Source: an uncultured Flavobacteriales bacterium (GTDB lineage Bacteria > Bacteroidota > Bacteroidia > Flavobacteriales > Crocinitomicaceae). From it: a stretch of DNA of 64,000 nt. Each line of letters begins with the position of its first letter. Position 1 is the first letter of the stretch. Below are positions 1-9,446 of this stretch, piece by piece. The notes under the pieces were generated by a model. It was not told where the DNA came from. It did not search any database and worked only from the letters and a program-made list of their open reading frames with translations. The DNA lies in contig CAMLFH010000007.1 of assembly GCA_946479285.1 (NCBI GenBank), positions 1 through 64,000 on the forward strand, written 5' to 3'. The position numbers were made by a program, and so were the translations under genes.

Positions 1-55
1 CCTCTTTTGCTCCGGAGTTATCCGCAACTGCAAGTCTTGATTCTTGTTGTATCAT
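1..55 (-). CDS. rplN: 50S ribosomal protein L14 (partial, N-terminus only)
   Basis: Only the first 18 codons are in the window; the gene runs off the left edge. The translation begins MIQQESRLAVADNSGAKE, the conserved L14 start. It follows rpsQ by 12 nt in the same operon, the usual S17-L14 order. L14 sits at the subunit interface of the large subunit. Confidence 0.9.
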   Translation of the reverse strand, partial: MIQQESRLAVADNSGAKE

Positions 56-67
56 TGCAACTAATTA

Positions 68-325
68 TTATTTAGCTCTTTCTAAAATTTCTACTAATCT
101 CCAGTTCTTGTTTTTAGACAAGGGACGAGTCTCCATGATCTTAACGGTGTCACCAATGTGACAGTCGTTTTTTTCATCGTGGGCCACAAATTTAGTAGTT
201 TTTTTGACGAACTTACCATACTTCGGGTGTTTTACTTTTCTTTCTACAGAAACCACGATAGATTTTTCCATCTTATCGCTTGTAACGGTCCCGACACGTT
301 CTTTTCTTAAATTACGCTTTTCCAT
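68..325 (-). CDS. rpsQ: 30S ribosomal protein S17
   Basis: Primary 16S rRNA-binding protein of the small subunit. The 85-residue product starts [12 protein letters not shown] and carries the family's OB-fold signature around KMEKSIVV and the KHPKYGKF segment. A GTG nine codons upstream also leaves the frame open, but the ATG at 325 fits the family start and clears the rpmC stop. Between rpmC and rplN, the conserved spc-operon order. Confidence 0.93.
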   Translation of the reverse strand: MEKRNLRKERVGTVTSDKMEKSIVVSVERKVKHPKYGKFVKKTTKFVAHDEKNDCHIGDTVKIMETRPLSKNKNWRLVEILERAK

Positions 326-351
326 TTGAAGCTTATTTAACGAATCCAGCA

Positions 352-549
352 CTAGGCTTGATTCTGACGTTTTGTTAATTCAGTATTCAAACGAGCAATA
401 GCTTTGCGGTTGTCACGAATTACGATTGGATTTTCCAATGGCGCAACTGTATGTCCCAACTTCAATTTTGCTTGTGCTTCTGTTGCACTAGCAATCTGCT
501 TTTGCAAATCTTCAACTGAAAGTTTACTTAAATCTTCCTTTTTTTTCAT
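352..549 (-). CDS. rpmC: 50S ribosomal protein L29
   Basis: Short two-helix protein of 65 residues at the polypeptide exit tunnel. The SVEDLQKQ segment and the [20 protein letters not shown] block with the C-terminal RLNTEL are typical of L29. Lies 8 nt after rplP and 26 nt before the chosen rpsQ start. Confidence 0.93.
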   Translation of the reverse strand: MKKKEDLSKLSVEDLQKQIASATEAQAKLKLGHTVAPLENPIVIRDNRKAIARLNTELTKRQNQA

Positions 550-557
550 GCTTTCAA

Positions 558-986
558 TTATTTACCAGGTACAACATAATCGTTACGAACGATAAACTTA
601 CATTTTACCGGAAGTTTTTGAGCTGCTAAACGAAGTGCTTCTTTTGCAACTTCATATGGAACTCCGTCCGCTTCGAACATAATACGTCCTGGTCTTACAA
701 CTGCCACCCAGTGGCTAGGAGCTCCCTTACCTTTACCCATACGAACCTCTGCAGGTTTCGATGTGATCGGTTTGTCTGGGAAGATACGAATCCACACTTT
801 ACCTTCACGCTTCATGAAACGCGTTACCGCGATACGAGAAGCTTCGATTTGGCGTGATGTGATCCATCCCGGCTCCAATGTTTTAAGTCCGAAAGATCCG
901 AATGCAATTGTTGATCCGCGTTGTGCTTCACCACGATTACGACCTTTTTGAACTCTTCTAAATTTGGTTCTCTTTGGAGATAACAT
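558..986 (-). CDS. rplP: 50S ribosomal protein L16
   Basis: 142 residues, close to the usual 136-144. Begins [19 protein letters not shown], the L16 signature, and carries [21 protein letters not shown]16 organises the A-site/central protuberance region of 23S rRNA. Sits 23 nt after rpsC. Confidence 0.95.
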   Translation of the reverse strand: MLSPKRTKFRRVQKGRNRGEAQRGSTIAFGSFGLKTLEPGWITSRQIEASRIAVTRFMKREGKVWIRIFPDKPITSKPAEVRMGKGKGAPSHWVAVVRPGRIMFEADGVPYEVAKEALRLAAQKLPVKCKFIVRNDYVVPGK

Positions 987-1009
987 CTTCTGAAAATTTT
1001 AATGAGTTT

Positions 1010-1765
1010 TTACTTCTTTTTACGGTTGTTTCCACCTTTTCCTCCAGCCGGACGACGGTTTCCTCTATCGCGGTCTCCAGATGGCGCACCACCTTTAGCC
1101 CCTTGAGCTGCCATTCCAACATTTGGAGAAAGATCACGACGACCGTAAACTTCACCTTTGCAGATCCATACTTTGATCCCGATCAATCCGTAAGTAGTCA
1201 ATGCCTCACCTACTGCATAATCGATATCAGCTCTGAACGTATGTAACGGAGTACGTCCATCTTTGTACATTTCTGAACGAGCCATCTCAGCTCCATTCAA
1301 ACGACCTGAAATTTTCACTTTGATCCCTTCGGCACCCATTCTCATAGTTGAACCGATAGACATCTTTATAGCGCGACGAAATGAAATACGAGCCTCAATT
1401 TGACGAGCGATTCCATCAGCTACCAAGCGAGCATCCAATTCAGGACGTTTCACTTCGAAAATATTGATTTGAATCTCTTTTTTCGTCAATTTCTTTAACT
1501 CTTCTTTCAATTTGTCTACTTCTTGACCACCTTTACCGATAATCACACCCGGACGAGCCGTGTTGATTGTTACAGTAACGAGCTTGAGGGTACGCTCGAT
1601 GATGATTTTTGAAATACTTGCTCTGGATAAACGGGCGTGAAGATATTTACGAATTTGATCATCTTCAATGATTTTATCGCGGTAATTGTCTCCACCGTAC
1701 CAGTTAGACTCCCATCCGTGGATGAAACCTAATCTATTTCCAATTGGATTTGTTTTTTGTCCCAT
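1010..1765 (-). CDS. rpsC: 30S ribosomal protein S3
   Basis: 251 residues. The N-terminal KH domain contains the GxxG-type loop in [20 protein letters not shown] (residues about 70-90); the C-terminal domain ([18 protein letters not shown]) follows. S3 lies at the mRNA entry site and helps unwind mRNA. The last roughly 30 residues are a basic Gly/Arg/Asn-rich tail, a lineage-specific extension. It starts 10 nt after the rplV stop. Confidence 0.96.
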   Translation of the reverse strand: MGQKTNPIGNRLGFIHGWESNWYGGDNYRDKIIEDDQIRKYLHARLSRASISKIIIERTLKLVTVTINTARPGVIIGKGGQEVDKLKEELKKLTKKEIQINIFEVKRPELDARLVADGIARQIEARISFRRAIKMSIGSTMRMGAEGIKVKISGRLNGAEMARSEMYKDGRTPLHTFRADIDYAVGEALTTYGLIGIKVWICKGEVYGRRDLSPNVGMAAQGAKGGAPSGDRDRGNRRPAGGKGGNNRKKK

Positions 1766-1775
1766 TTTCCTTCAA

Positions 1776-2171
1776 TTATTTTGAACCATCTACTACGATA
1801 GTCACGTGGTTTGATCTTTTACGAACTCGGTAAGCTCTACCTTGAGGAGCAGTTTGGATACGCTTCAACATACCTGCACTACCTACTTCAATCGTCTTTA
1901 CCACTAACTTTTCATCCTCAATGCTTTTACCCTCGTTTTTAGCTTCCCAGTTAGCAATTGCAGAACGCAACAACTTGGATAAGCTTAACGATGCGTCTTT
2001 CGCATTGTGTTGCAATATGTTTAGAGCTTTATTTACTTCAACTCCTCTTACAAGATCTGCAACTAATCTCATCTTACGAGGAGAAATCGGAGAATTGTTC
2101 AATTTTGCGAAAGCAATTGACTTATTCTCTTCTTTTATTTGATCAGCTCTTAATTTCTTTCTAGCGCCCAT
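1776..2171 (-). CDS. rplV: 50S ribosomal protein L22
   Basis: 131 residues. Conserved core [17 protein letters not shown], and a C-terminal hairpin ending [16 protein letters not shown] that reaches into the exit tunnel. About 27 residues of charged N-terminal extension (from [17 protein letters not shown]) precede the core; such extensions are known in Bacteroidota. Co-transcribed with rpsS and rpsC. Confidence 0.95.
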   Translation of the reverse strand: MGARKKLRADQIKEENKSIAFAKLNNSPISPRKMRLVADLVRGVEVNKALNILQHNAKDASLSLSKLLRSAIANWEAKNEGKSIEDEKLVVKTIEVGSAGMLKRIQTAPQGRAYRVRKRSNHVTIVVDGSK

Positions 2172-2188
2172 GTCACTTGAATTTTAAA

Positions 2189-2467
2189 CTATCTTTTTTT
2201 ATCCTTTTTGTTAGCACCATGCCCACGGAAGTTACGTGTAGGAGAAAATTCTCCTAGTTTGTGACCTACCATGTTCTCTGTTGCGAACACAGGAATAAAC
2301 TTATTCCCGTTATGCACTGCAAACGTCAACCCGACCATGTCAGGAGTGATTGTAGAAGCGCGTGACCATGTTTTGATTACTGCTTTGCTTCCGCTTTCTT
2401 GTGCTGCATCCACTCGTTTTGTCAACTTATAGTGTACAAAAGGTGGTTTTTTCAACGAACGACTCAT
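2189..2467 (-). CDS. rpsS: 30S ribosomal protein S19
   Basis: 92 residues, start [15 protein letters not shown], with the highly conserved [20 protein letters not shown] and [10 protein letters not shown] segments. S19 forms the head of the small subunit with S13. Separated from rplB by only 3 nt. Confidence 0.96.
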   Translation of the reverse strand: MSRSLKKPPFVHYKLTKRVDAAQESGSKAVIKTWSRASTITPDMVGLTFAVHNGNKFIPVFATENMVGHKLGEFSPTRNFRGHGANKKDKKR

Positions 2468-2470
2468 ACC

Positions 2471-3295
2471 TTATTTCTTTCTTCTCTCGATGATAAACTT
2501 ATCTGAATACTTCTTTTTCGAACGCGTTTTGTATCCTTTAGCAGGCATACCGTTACGAGAACGAGGGTGACCACCGGCGTTACGCCCTTCACCACCACCC
2601 ATCGGGTGATCTACCGGGTTCATCACAACTCCACGTACACGTGGACGACGACCCAGCCAGCGTGAGCGACCAGCTTTACCAGAAACTACTAATGAATGTT
2701 CTCCATTCGATACAGCTCCGATTGTAGCCATACAAGTAGTCAAAATCATACGAGTCTCACCAGAAGGCAATTTGATAATCGCAAAGCGACCATCACGAGC
2801 GTTCAATTGAGCATATGTTCCTGCTCCACGAGCAATTGCACCACCTTTTCCAGGTTGCAACTCAATGTTATGGATCACAGATCCAAGAGGAACATCGGAT
2901 AAAAATAATGCGTTTCCAACATTTGGAGCGGCACCAGCACCAGATACGATAGTATCACCAACTTTCAATCCTTCAGGAGCAACGATGTAACGTTTCTCTC
3001 CATCCACATAGTAAAGCAATGCAATACGTGCAGTTCTGTTTGGATCGTATTCAATTGTCTTAACGACAGCAGGTACTCCGTGCTTGTCGCGTTTAAAGTC
3101 AATAATACGATACTTTTGCTTGTGTCCACCACCGATGTAGCGCATGGTCATACGACCATCATTGTTACGACCACCAGACTTGCTTTTCTTCGCAACTAAG
3201 CTCTTTTCAGGAACGTTCGTTGTTACTTCAGCATAAGTACTGTTGATCTTGTGTCTTTGCCCTGGAGTAATAGGCTGAAATTTTCTAAGACCCAT
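2471..3295 (-). CDS. rplB: 50S ribosomal protein L2
   Basis: 274 residues, full length. Begins [16 protein letters not shown]; contains [17 protein letters not shown], and the near-invariant [18 protein letters not shown] loop that approaches the peptidyl transferase centre. Follows rplW by 10 nt. Confidence 0.97.
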   Translation of the reverse strand: MGLRKFQPITPGQRHKINSTYAEVTTNVPEKSLVAKKSKSGGRNNDGRMTMRYIGGGHKQKYRIIDFKRDKHGVPAVVKTIEYDPNRTARIALLYYVDGEKRYIVAPEGLKVGDTIVSGAGAAPNVGNALFLSDVPLGSVIHNIELQPGKGGAIARGAGTYAQLNARDGRFAIIKLPSGETRMILTTCMATIGAVSNGEHSLVVSGKAGRSRWLGRRPRVRGVVMNPVDHPMGGGEGRNAGGHPRSRNGMPAKGYKTRSKKKYSDKFIIERRKK

Positions 3296-3305
3296 CAGTT
3301 TTTAC

Positions 3306-3599
3306 TTAAAAATTATTAAACAAATCAATCGTTTCTCCTGCAGCAACAGTTACGATGGCTTTTTTCCATACGCGACTTTTTTGCTCAACGACACCTCTAT
3401 TCGTGAATTTCGTAGAGGATTTTCCACCGCCATAAGTGAGTGTGCGTACATTCACAACGTGAACTCCGTACATCTTTTCGACAGCACTTTTAATTTCCAA
3501 TTTATTCGCCTTGCGATCTACTTCGAAAGCGAAGCTACCGCTATCATTAGCAGCAGTTGCTTTTTCCGTGATAATTGGCTTTTTGATAATTGTATTCAT
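3306..3599 (-). CDS. rplW: 50S ribosomal protein L23
   Basis: 97 residues. IKKPIITEKAT near the start and FEVDRKANKLEIKSAVEKMYGVHV in the middle are the L23 signature. L23 is the tunnel-exit docking site for trigger factor and SRP. Start choice: a TTG (3605) and two consecutive ATGs (3602, 3599) are possible; the third gives the usual MNTIIKKP start. Spacing to rplD is a few nucleotides. Confidence 0.92.
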   Translation of the reverse strand: MNTIIKKPIITEKATAANDSGSFAFEVDRKANKLEIKSAVEKMYGVHVVNVRTLTYGGGKSSTKFTNRGVVEQKSRVWKKAIVTVAAGETIDLFNNF

Positions 3600-3605
3600 C
3601 ATCAA

Positions 3606-4232
3606 TTAGTTTAGAATCTTTTCGATTACTTCGATTGAACTTTCTGTTAATACAACTTTCTTCGCATTCAACACATCATATGTGTTAACGGAATCAGCAG
3701 ATACAACTTTAACGCGTTGTAAGTTACGTGAAGACAAGTAAACATTGTCGTTACCTGCTCCTACGATCATCAACACCTTCTCGTTTAACAAGTTCAAGCT
3801 CGATAACATCGATTTGAATTCTGCTGTTTTTGGTGTTGCAAGAGCTACATCTTCTAACACTACGATTGAATCCAATTTTGCTTTATAAGCGAAAGCAGAT
3901 TTACGTGCCAAACGCTTTAATTTGATATTCAATTTGAAGTGATAGTTACGAGGGCGTGGTCCGAAAATACGTCCACCTCCTACACGTGTACCAGATTTAA
4001 CACTACCAGCACGAGCACCACCCGTACCTTTTTGTTTTTTAATCTTTCTGGTAGATCCGGAGATCTCTGCTCTTTCTTTAGATTTATGTGTCCCCTGACG
4101 ACGATTCGCCAAGTGTTGTTTTACATCTAAATAGATTGCGTGATCGTTTGGTTCGATTCCAAAAATCCCGTCCGATAAGGTTACCTTTTTGGAAGTAGCC
4201 TTTCCTTTGCTATCAATTACTTTTACTTCCAT
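3606..4232 (-). CDS. rplD: 50S ribosomal protein L4
   Basis: 208 residues. Contains the RRQGTHKSKERAEISGSTRK and KQKGTGGARAGS segments that form the long tunnel loop of L4. Its ATG overlaps the rplC stop by 1 nt (TAATG), which suggests translational coupling. In E. coli L4 represses the S10 operon; whether it does so here is unknown, but a strong stem-loop lies before rplC (4873-4937). Confidence 0.96.
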   Translation of the reverse strand: MEVKVIDSKGKATSKKVTLSDGIFGIEPNDHAIYLDVKQHLANRRQGTHKSKERAEISGSTRKIKKQKGTGGARAGSVKSGTRVGGGRIFGPRPRNYHFKLNIKLKRLARKSAFAYKAKLDSIVVLEDVALATPKTAEFKSMLSSLNLLNEKVLMIVGAGNDNVYLSSRNLQRVKVVSADSVNTYDVLNAKKVVLTESSIEVIEKILN

Positions 4233-4846
4233 TATTTCTGAATTGTTACGGTTGAACCTTTAGGCCCAGGAATGGAACCTTTAACTACGATTAAATTTTT
4301 GTCGGTCAAAATACGCAATACTTCCAGGTTCTCTACTGTTACGCGTTTGTTACCCATTTGTCCGGCCATGCGCATTCCTTTGAATACACGTGCAGGATAG
4401 GAACAAGCACCAATTGAACCAGGAGCACGCAAACGGTTATGCTGACCATGAGTTGATTGTCCAACACCACCAAAATTGTGACGTTTTACAACCCCTTGGA
4501 AACCTTTACCTTTTGATGTTCCAACTACGCCAACAAATTCTCCTTCTTCGAAGATTGTTGCGTCAACTACATCTCCAAGATTAAGTCCGTCAAAACCTTT
4601 AAACTCAACCAATTTAGATTTTGGTGTTGTTTTAGCTTTTTTGAAATGGCCTTTCAATGCATTCGGAGTGTTTTTTTCTTTACGTTCTCCAAATCCTAAT
4701 TGAACTGCCTCGTACCCATCTCGGTCTTGTGTTTTAACCTGAGTTACTACACAAGGACCAGCTTCTATAACTGTGCATGGTGTTGCCTTACCCTCGACAC
4801 TGTAGACGCTAGTCATTCCGATTTTTTTACCAATAATTCCAGGCAT
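4232..4846 (-). CDS. rplC: 50S ribosomal protein L3
   Basis: 204 residues, normal length. Begins [15 protein letters not shown] and contains [18 protein letters not shown], then [20 protein letters not shown] and GQMGNKRVT, all L3 hallmarks. L3 helps nucleate 23S rRNA folding. It is separated from rpsJ by 79 nt, the largest gap in the operon, which holds a stem-loop. Confidence 0.96.
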   Translation of the reverse strand: MPGIIGKKIGMTSVYSVEGKATPCTVIEAGPCVVTQVKTQDRDGYEAVQLGFGERKEKNTPNALKGHFKKAKTTPKSKLVEFKGFDGLNLGDVVDATIFEEGEFVGVVGTSKGKGFQGVVKRHNFGGVGQSTHGQHNRLRAPGSIGACSYPARVFKGMRMAGQMGNKRVTVENLEVLRILTDKNLIVVKGSIPGPKGSTVTIQK

Positions 4847-4872
4847 ACTTTACTAATTATAAATTATAAATT

Positions 4873-4937
4873 ATTAAAGTGATGTAATCCCCGCGGCAAC
4901 TGTTACCATCGCCGCGGGATATTCATCACACTTTAAT
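4873..4937 (-). promoter_or_regulatory. Large stem-loop in the rpsJ-rplC intergenic region
   Basis: GC-rich inverted repeat CCCGCGGC (4890-4897) and GCCGCGGG (4911-4918) around a 13-nt loop, inside an outer pair ATTAAAGTG (4873-4881) and CACTTTAAT (4929-4937). Between them ATG/CAT and AAT/ATT steps can also pair. The outer arm on the rpsJ side covers the last codons and stop of rpsJ. No T-run follows toward rplC, so it is not an ordinary terminator. It may control L3/L4 expression or protect/process mRNA (inference). Confidence 0.7.
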
Positions 4938-5231
4938 TTCTACATCAACTCCTGAAGGAAGTTCTAATCTCATTAACGCATCAACAGTCTTGGAAGAAGA
5001 ACTGTAGATATCCAACAAACGCTTGTAAGAACACAATTCGAACTGCTCACGCGCTTTTTTGTTAACGTGTGGTGAACGCAATACCGTGTAGATACGTTTG
5101 TGAGTTGGAAGTGGAATTGGACCACTAACTACTGCTCCTGTTGCTTTAACTGTTTTTACGATTTTCTCAGCTGACTTGTCAACCAAGTTGTGATCGTATG
5201 ACTTTAATTTAATTCTAATCTTTTGGCTCAT
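4926..5231 (-). CDS. rpsJ: 30S ribosomal protein S10
   Basis: 101 residues, starting [18 protein letters not shown], with [26 protein letters not shown] (read in two parts [13 protein letters not shown] and [12 protein letters not shown]) typical of S10/NusE. It follows fusA by 12 nt with no tuf gene between them. Its 3' end takes part in the downstream stem-loop. Confidence 0.96.
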   Translation of the reverse strand: MSQKIRIKLKSYDHNLVDKSAEKIVKTVKATGAVVSGPIPLPTHKRIYTVLRSPHVNKKAREQFELCSYKRLLDIYSSSSKTVDALMRLELPSGVDVEIKV

Positions 5232-5243
5232 TACTCGTTTGTA

Positions 5244-7349
5244 TTAAGCGGAAACTTTTCCATTATATTTTGCAATCACTTCTTCTGCTACGTTCTTCGG
5301 AGCCTCTGCGTAATGAGAGAATTCCATAGAAGATGTTGCACGACCTGAAGATAACGTACGCAATTGCGTAACATACCCAAACATTTCAGATAAAGGAACG
5401 TCAGCTTTAACCACTTTTCCTCCTGCTTTATCATCCATACCTTTCATCATACCTCTACGACGGTTCAAGTCACCAACGATATCACCCATGTTCTCTTCCG
5501 GACAAATCACTTCTAATTTCATGATTGGCTCCAACAAGATTGGTTTACAGTTTTTCAATGCGTGACGGTAAGCCATTTTCGCTGCCATTTCGAAAGACAA
5601 TGAATCTGAATCGACTGCGTGGAATGATCCATCAACTAATTCAACTCTCATTGCTTCAACAGGGAATCCAGCTAAAACTCCGTTTTTCATAGACTCTTTG
5701 AAACCTTTCTCAACGGATGGAATAAATTCACGAGGAATGTTACCACCTTTAATAGAGTTAACGAATTCCAAACCAGTTTTTTCAGGATCTGTCTGTGGTC
5801 CGATCTTAACTGCGATATCCGCAAACTTACCACGTCCACCCGATTGCTTTTTGTATTGCTCACGGTGATCGATAGCGATTGTGATATCCTCACGGTAAGT
5901 TACCTGTGGAGCTCCTTGATTTACTTCAACTTTGAACTCGCGACGTAAACGGTCAACGATGATATCCAGGTGAAGCTCACCCATTCCGGAGATAATTGTC
6001 TGTCCTGACTCCTCATCCGTATTCACACGGAATGTTGGATCCTCTTCAGCCAATTTATTCAAACCAACTCCTAAACGATCTTGATCCGCTTGAGTTTTAG
6101 GCTCAATAGCGATTCCAATTACCGGATCAGGGAAGTTCATTGATTCCAAAATGATCGGTGCATTTTCAGCACACAAAGTATCTCCTGTACGGATGTCTTT
6201 AAATCCAACTAACGCTGCGATATCTCCTGCACCAAGCTCATCAATTTGATTTTGCTTGTTTGCGTGCATTTGGAAGATACGTGAAATACGCTCTTTTGAA
6301 TTTGTACGTGTATTCAATACGTAAGAACCTGCTGGCAATTTACCAGAGTAAGCACGTGTAAAACACAAACGACCTACGAAAGGATCCGTTGCAATTTTAA
6401 ATGCCAAACCTGCAAAAGGCTCGTCGAAAGACGGTTGGCGAGTAACTGGCTCATCTGTCTTAGGATTGATTCCTTCGATAGCATCAATATCCAATGGAGA
6501 AGGAAGAATTTCCATCACCATATCCAACATTGCCTGAACTCCTTTGTTTTTGAAAGAAGAACCACACATCATTGGAACAACTTTTCCGGAGATAGTAGCC
6601 TGACGTAATGCATTCAAAATTTCACGCTCTGTCAAAGAGTTTTCATCTTCGAAGAATTTCTCCATCAATGACTCGTCAAATTCAGCAACTGCTTCCAATA
6701 ACTCAGAACGCAATCTGCGTGCATCATCAATAATATCAGCAGGGATTTCAACTTCCTGGAAAGTCATACCCATATCGTGCTCATTCCACTCGATTCCTTT
6801 GAAATTGATCAAGTCAACAACTCCTCTGAAGTTATCTTCATCACCAATGTTAATTTGTAATGGCAAAGCGTGGCTACCCAACATCTCTTTCACCTGGTTA
6901 CAAACATTTAAGAAATCAGCTCCCTGACGGTCCATTTTGTTAACGAAACCAATACGGGGAACATTGTAGTTATTAGCTAAACGCCAGTTTGTTTCAGATT
7001 GAGGCTCAACACCATCAACTGCTGAAAACAAGAATACCAAACCATCCAATACACGTAAAGAACGGTTTACCTCAACTGTAAAGTCAACGTGTCCCGGAGT
7101 ATCAATGATGTTGATATGATAATTTTGGTCTCTGTATTTCCAATTTACGGTTGTAGCAGCAGAAGTAATGGTAATACCACGCTCTTGCTCTTGCTCCATC
7201 CAGTCCATTGTAGCACCACCATCGTGTACCTCACCAATTTTGTGGTTTACACCTGAGTAGTACAAAATACGCTCAGTTGTAGTTGTTTTCCCAGCATCAA
7301 TGTGAGCTGCGATACCAATGTTTCTTGTAAATTTAAGATCTCTAGCCAT
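5244..7349 (-). CDS. fusA: Elongation factor G
   Basis: 701 residues, normal for EF-G. GTPase domain: P-loop [13 protein letters not shown] (about residues 16-28), DTPGHVDF (G3) and NKMDRQGAD (G4). Domain IV ends in the [14 protein letters not shown] region and domain V in [19 protein letters not shown]. Catalyses tRNA-mRNA translocation and ribosome recycling. Located between rpsG (3 nt before) and rpsJ (12 nt after) as in other str operons. Confidence 0.97.
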   Translation of the reverse strand: MARDLKFTRNIGIAAHIDAGKTTTTERILYYSGVNHKIGEVHDGGATMDWMEQEQERGITITSAATTVNWKYRDQNYHINIIDTPGHVDFTVEVNRSLRVLDGLVFLFSAVDGVEPQSETNWRLANNYNVPRIGFVNKMDRQGADFLNVCNQVKEMLGSHALPLQINIGDEDNFRGVVDLINFKGIEWNEHDMGMTFQEVEIPADIIDDARRLRSELLEAVAEFDESLMEKFFEDENSLTEREILNALRQATISGKVVPMMCGSSFKNKGVQAMLDMVMEILPSPLDIDAIEGINPKTDEPVTRQPSFDEPFAGLAFKIATDPFVGRLCFTRAYSGKLPAGSYVLNTRTNSKERISRIFQMHANKQNQIDELGAGDIAALVGFKDIRTGDTLCAENAPIILESMNFPDPVIGIAIEPKTQADQDRLGVGLNKLAEEDPTFRVNTDEESGQTIISGMGELHLDIIVDRLRREFKVEVNQGAPQVTYREDITIAIDHREQYKKQSGGRGKFADIAVKIGPQTDPEKTGLEFVNSIKGGNIPREFIPSVEKGFKESMKNGVLAGFPVEAMRVELVDGSFHAVDSDSLSFEMAAKMAYRHALKNCKPILLEPIMKLEVICPEENMGDIVGDLNRRRGMMKGMDDKAGGKVVKADVPLSEMFGYVTQLRTLSSGRATSSMEFSHYAEAPKNVAEEVIAKYNGKVSA

Positions 7350-7352
7350 TTC

Positions 7353-7823
7353 TTAGAATCTAAAATGTGAAAACGCTTTGTTAGCTTCAGCCATACGCAA
7401 TGTATCTTCCTTCTTTTTGAAAGCAGCACCTTCTTCTTTCGAAGCAGCGATGATTTCCGAAGCCAATTTACCAGCCATGGACTTTTCATTACGTTTACGA
7501 GCGTAACCAATCAACCATTTCATAGCCAATGATTGTTTACGTCCTTCACGAACAGGAGTCGGGATTTGGAAAGTAGCTCCACCAACACGACGGGAACGAA
7601 CCTCCACAGATGGAGTTACGTTGTCTAATGCTTTCTTGAACACTTCCAATCCTTCTTGATCTTCTAATTTTTTATCTACGATCTCTAAAGCATCGTAGAA
7701 AATTTTAAATGCCAAATTCTTTTTTCCGGAGTACATTAAGTTGTTAACGAACTTAGTTACTGTAACGTCATTAAACTTTGGATCCGGGAGGATGGCAATC
7801 TTTTTCGCTTTTCTTCTTCTCAT
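7353..7823 (-). CDS. rpsG: 30S ribosomal protein S7
   Basis: 156 residues, starting [19 protein letters not shown], with [15 protein letters not shown] and [18 protein letters not shown]7 nucleates assembly of the 30S head and contacts the E-site. Between rpsL (15 nt) and fusA. Confidence 0.96.
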   Translation of the reverse strand: MRRRKAKKIAILPDPKFNDVTVTKFVNNLMYSGKKNLAFKIFYDALEIVDKKLEDQEGLEVFKKALDNVTPSVEVRSRRVGGATFQIPTPVREGRKQSLAMKWLIGYARKRNEKSMAGKLASEIIAASKEEGAAFKKKEDTLRMAEANKAFSHFRF

Positions 7824-7838
7824 CTCTTAAAAGTTTAA

Positions 7839-8219
7839 TTATTTCTTAGCTTTTGGACGTTTTGTTCCGTACTTAGAACGACGTTGTGAACGGCCTTCAA
7901 CACCTGCAGTATCTTCCGCACCGCGAACGATGTGGTAACGAACCCCTGGTAAATCTTTAACCCTTCCACCACGCACAAGAACCAAAGAGTGTTCTTGTAA
8001 GTTGTGACCTTCTCCTCCGATATAGGCATTCACCTCTTTACCGTTGGTAAGACGAACACGCGCTACTTTTCTCATAGCTGAGTTCGGCTTCTTAGGTGTA
8101 GTGGTGTACACACGTACACATACTCCTTTGCGCTGCGGACAAGAATCCAAAGCCGCTGACTTTGACTTCTTTACTACCGCAGTCCTTCCCTTTCGCACTA
8201 ACTGTTGTATAGTTGGCAT
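7839..8219 (-). CDS. rpsL: 30S ribosomal protein S12
   Basis: 126 residues, first gene of the operon. [35 protein letters not shown] and the [10 protein letters not shown] loop are invariant S12 segments; Lys in TPKKPNSA (K42/43 equivalent) is wild type, the residue often changed in streptomycin resistance. S12 is in the decoding centre. Confidence 0.97.
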   Translation of the reverse strand: MPTIQQLVRKGRTAVVKKSKSAALDSCPQRKGVCVRVYTTTPKKPNSAMRKVARVRLTNGKEVNAYIGGEGHNLQEHSLVLVRGGRVKDLPGVRYHIVRGAEDTAGVEGRSQRRSKYGTKRPKAKK

Positions 8220-8257
8220 ACAGTACTCAAATTTTGATAATTAATAAATATAATATT

Positions 8258-8281
8258 CCCCAAAGAACACACTTTGAGGGG
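8258..8281 (-). promoter_or_regulatory. Hairpin at the 5' end of the str/S10 operon leader
   Basis: CCCCAAAG (8258-8265) can pair with CTTT plus GGGG (8272-8275, 8278-8281) with a two-base bulge and a 6-nt loop. It lies just downstream of the -7 box, so it would sit at the extreme 5' end of the transcript. It could stabilise the mRNA or be regulatory (inference). Confidence 0.45.
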
Positions 8282-8283
8282 TG

Positions 8284-8313
8284 CAAAGATAGATAGAAAA
8301 ACTTACAAAGCAA
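8284..8313 (-). promoter_or_regulatory. Bacteroidota-type promoter for the rpsL operon
   Basis: On the minus strand TTG (8311-8313) is followed by exactly 19 nt and then TATCTTTG (8284-8291). This matches the Bacteroidota consensus TTG-N19-TAnnTTTG perfectly. Transcription should start near 8277, giving a leader of about 58 nt before rpsL. Confidence 0.8.
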
Positions 8314-8385
8314 GAGTTTCAGTAAAAAAGTGCTGTTTTTGAACAAATTAGTGTTGATGAAATAATATCCGGAAAATGTAAAACG

Positions 8386-8413
8386 AAAAAAGCGACTCCA
8401 AAAAGCCGCTTTG
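8386..8413 (-). terminator. Rho-independent terminator after the 8436-9350 gene
   Basis: Minus-strand hairpin AAAGCGGCT ... AGTCGCTTT with a T-rich loop, followed by a run of T. It lies about 25 nt after the stop of the T9SS protein gene and also separates it from the rpsL promoter. Confidence 0.65.
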
Positions 8414-8435
8414 AGTTATTACCAATTTTATTTCA

Positions 8436-9350
8436 TCACCTTCCTGAAAGCTGGATCACCTTAACGACCTTTTCTCCGTTCTGATTTTCAAGATTCAAAT
8501 AATAGGTTCCCTGCGGTAATTCTGACAGATCAATTTCCACTAAAGTGACATTCGGACGAAACTCTTTCAAAGTGGAACCGATCATATTGATTACCTGAAT
8601 TTGTTTTAAAGGAAGCTCTGACAACAATTCAATATTTCCTGAAGATGGATTTGGAAAGACCGACACTTTATTCATTTCTGTTTCCTCTAAACCAAGATGG
8701 ATTTCACACGCTTCGCCACTGGGATTATAAAACAAACTATCGTCTTCGAAACATAAAAAACTTAACTGGTCCCATTCAACGATTATTGTGCTGTCACAGC
8801 TCCTTGGGAAAGGCAATAAATATCCCAGAGCCCCAAAGCGTGAATTTGCTTTACCCTGAATGAAACAATTTGCATCAGGTGCATAACCCATTGTTAGTTC
8901 TGTGTAATTCTGCCCGCCGATATTTACTGCTCCAACAGATTCAACAATAGCAACAGAAGTATCGTTACAGTCAAAAGACGGATTTACACCTGTTTGAAGC
9001 AGCCATTGGTCACCAACTTGCGCAGAAAAATCATATAAAACAGAAAAATGATCGATATCCCAATAATAGACGGTATCATTTGACACATAGACAGCTCCTT
9101 GTATATAATCCGAAGAAGTTTCCATCAAACCTCCATTGGGGCCGGTTGTGAAGAATTCATGCTTCACCGATTTCAATTTGGTACAAACCTGATTCTGGAG
9201 AGTCGTATCGCCATCCTCCCAAACCTTGATGTACCCGGATGAAATATTGTAAAAACGGTAGTGCCAAACCGCATTTCCTTTTGTCCAGATGGATTGAGAA
9301 AGCGAAGACAAACTGATCAAAGCAAAAATGAATAGTAAACTTTTTTTCAT
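8436..9350 (-). CDS. Secreted protein with T9SS type A sorting domain
   Basis: 304 residues. A hydrophobic signal peptide (MKKSLLFIFALISLSSLSQS) is followed by a beta-rich region with no family I recognise, holding a few Cys and many aromatic residues. The last roughly 75 residues form a Por-secretion C-terminal domain: VFPNPSSGNIELLSE, then INMIGSTLKEF and LPQGTYYLNL. This domain directs export through the type IX secretion system and is normally cleaved at the surface. Stands alone with its own terminator. Function of the passenger is unknown. Confidence 0.88.
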   Translation of the reverse strand: MKKSLLFIFALISLSSLSQSIWTKGNAVWHYRFYNISSGYIKVWEDGDTTLQNQVCTKLKSVKHEFFTTGPNGGLMETSSDYIQGAVYVSNDTVYYWDIDHFSVLYDFSAQVGDQWLLQTGVNPSFDCNDTSVAIVESVGAVNIGGQNYTELTMGYAPDANCFIQGKANSRFGALGYLLPFPRSCDSTIIVEWDQLSFLCFEDDSLFYNPSGEACEIHLGLEETEMNKVSVFPNPSSGNIELLSELPLKQIQVINMIGSTLKEFRPNVTLVEIDLSELPQGTYYLNLENQNGEKVVKVIQLSGR

Positions 9351-9358
9351 GTTTAAAA

Positions 9359-9378
9359 TTTAGAGGTACACCTCTAAA
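9359..9378 (-). terminator. Possible terminator after the KAS III gene
   Basis: TTTAGAGG (9359-9366) and CCTCTAAA (9371-9378) form an 8-bp stem with a 4-nt loop, followed on the minus strand by TTTTAAA. It lies 69 nt past the KAS III stop and just before the next gene's start, so it could also be a leader element of that gene. Confidence 0.35.
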
Positions 9379-9446
9379 ATGATTCTTCTCCCTAAAGGTT
9401 GGAAATCAGAACACAACTTAATGATTTGTTAAACTGAATGGATTAA

